Origin: Epiperipatus broadwayi
Taxonomy: Eukaryota; Onychophora; Udeonychophora; Euonychophora; Peripatidae
Assembly (NCBI GenBank): GCA_028023455.1
Contig: JAQFVV010012422.1
Location: forward strand, 9,830,337-9,894,336
Reading direction: 5' to 3'
DNA length: 64,000 nucleotides
The translations under genes were made by a program, and so were the position numbers. Shown here piece by piece: positions 62,932-64,000 of the stretch. The notes under the pieces were generated by a model that made no database searches, had not been told where the DNA came from, and saw nothing but the letters and a program-made list of their open reading frames with translations. Within the stretch, counting starts at the first letter, position 1. Each line of letters begins with the position of its first letter.

Positions 62932-63066
62932 TATGTGTGTGTAATCCTCATGGTTCACGTTCCCCTATTTGTGATAAACAAGGAAAATGTGATTGCAAAG
63001 AAGGTTATAGAGGCATAGATTGCAGTTCATGTGATGTTAACTATTATGGATTTCCAAACTGTCAAT
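62932..63066 (+). CDS. Laminin-type EGF-like module, exon 3 of 3 seen
   Basis: This internal exon of 135 bases is phase 1 at both ends, preceded by TTTTTATTTTAG and followed by GTAATG. It encodes CVCNPHGSRSP, ICDKQGKCDCKEGYRG, IDCSSCDVNYYGFPNCQ, a standard LE module with eight cysteines. NPHGS and YYGFPNCQ are the closest of the three to the consensus. The chain continues beyond the window, since the donor is intact. The upstream intron is 10.4 kb and contains the hAT element, fold-back elements and a solo LTR whose end is 52 bases from the exon. Same gene as exons 1 and 2 by phase, length and strand. Confidence 0.9.
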
Positions 63067-64000
63067 GTAATGTCAAATTTTAATGTTTTAACTAATTTTT
63101 TATTTAATTATAAGCTTATTCAGCTTAATTATATTTGTATTTTTATGCATATTAATATATATGTGTATTTCAGAAAAAAATAAATACTGTACACACAAAT
63201 TTTTTTAAAGAGTTGGACAAGCCAAATGTTAATGTAATATTGTATTAAATGAGGTATCACCCAACAATCATTGTCTTATTAGATTTAAATTTTATTATAA
63301 GTTTTTATCATTCAAAATTCATAATGCCTGAAGAAATTTATTTCTCAATATTTATATTATTAAATAATTTTTTAAATAGTTTTAAAAAGTAAATAATAAT
63401 TATAAACAAATGGTCATTATCACTTCTGCATAAAATTTTTTAAATTTAATCTTACGAAAATTAATTGATGATAGAAATGGAATTGATTTTGAAATTGATT
63501 TTTACTGATCCCTATTGAGTATTTTTTTATTTTTTTTGATTAGTGGTAAATAATTTTGTAGTCATATTATTCATTACATACTGACTTTGAGGTAAATTAT
63601 ATGGAAAAGAGTTTTAAATGAGTAGGACCAAAACTACTGGTAGCCAAATAGAATCATCTAAGAAACAAACTCTGTGAGGAGAACATTACTGATCTTTAAA
63701 GATCATAGTTTTATATAAGTTAATTGCTTTTGAAAAATTAATTAAAGGTTTATTATTACTTAATTTTGCAAATAAATTTAGCTGTTTCAAGTATATGTTT
63801 TTACAAAACTTTTTAAAAATTGATGTTGGCAGACAATTTAAGAGGAGGTACAAACAATTGATTCTGAAGATGGATCAAAATGTAGCAATATAAGAACATA
63901 TTAATGATGTTGAACTGCAATTCTAGTAAAGTCTCTAAAAATTCATGAGGGTTGGGAAAAAACAATAATTCATCATGAATTTAGCAGATAATAGCTGAAC
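63067..64000. other. Start of the next intron, non-coding
   Basis: GTAATG donor then AT-rich sequence; no further LE exon or other gene seen up to the window end. Confidence 0.6.

Overview
The window looks like part of a strongly AT-rich animal (metazoan) nuclear genome. The only host gene I can support is on the + strand. It consists of three exons of exactly 135 bases (30974-31108, 52392-52526, 62932-63066), each encoding one laminin-type EGF-like (LE) module. Each is flanked by AG and GT splice sites and each junction is phase 1, so the three splice together in frame. Modules of about 45 residues ending in a G-Y-x-x-F-P-N-C-Q type signature fit a tandem LE run of a laminin alpha-like chain. 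Other LE proteins cannot be excluded. The window begins and ends inside introns; the two complete introns are about 21.3 kb and 10.4 kb. I could not identify the species.

Almost everything else is intronic sequence filled with transposable elements, most of them broken. From left to right: an AT-rich stretch with microsatellites (1-5298); a Penelope-like element with inverted arms and a GIY-YIG endonuclease fragment (5299-6075); a 5'-truncated non-LTR retrotransposon (6362-9975); a DNA element with long inverted repeats, cut by a pogo/Tigger-like element (10286-13992); a three-LTR tandem array without coding capacity (16500-23840); an unassigned intron stretch; LE exon 1; an internally deleted Gypsy-type element (31446-34832) inserted in an old tandem-repeat field (about 31380-37300) that also holds a near-perfect palindrome; an inverted solo LTR (37474-39468); and a fuller copy of the same non-LTR retrotransposon with a GDSL/SGNH esterase domain (39548-43588).

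The right third holds a second Gypsy-type element (about 43790-49094) whose 3' LTR is split by another LTR (47315-48974), then two Penelope-like fragments side by side (50079-51045), a single-arm repeat (51583-51766), LE exon 2, a mostly featureless intron, two fold-back elements (57674-58017, 60036-60333), a perfect hairpin (57164-57294), a hAT-type MITE with an 8-bp target duplication (59170-59550), another inverted solo LTR (61031-62879) and LE exon 3.

The signals most worth a second look are these. Several Penelope-related families repeatedly show inverted or fold-back arms carrying a hammerhead-ribozyme-like core (a UGA box, a short stem, then GAAA). There is an LTR-spacer-LTR-spacer-LTR array with primer-binding-site-like and polypurine-like signals but no genes. 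LTR elements repeatedly sit in (AT)n tracts. LE exon 2 has two extra cysteines. All readings come from inspection by eye; no alignments or database searches were run.
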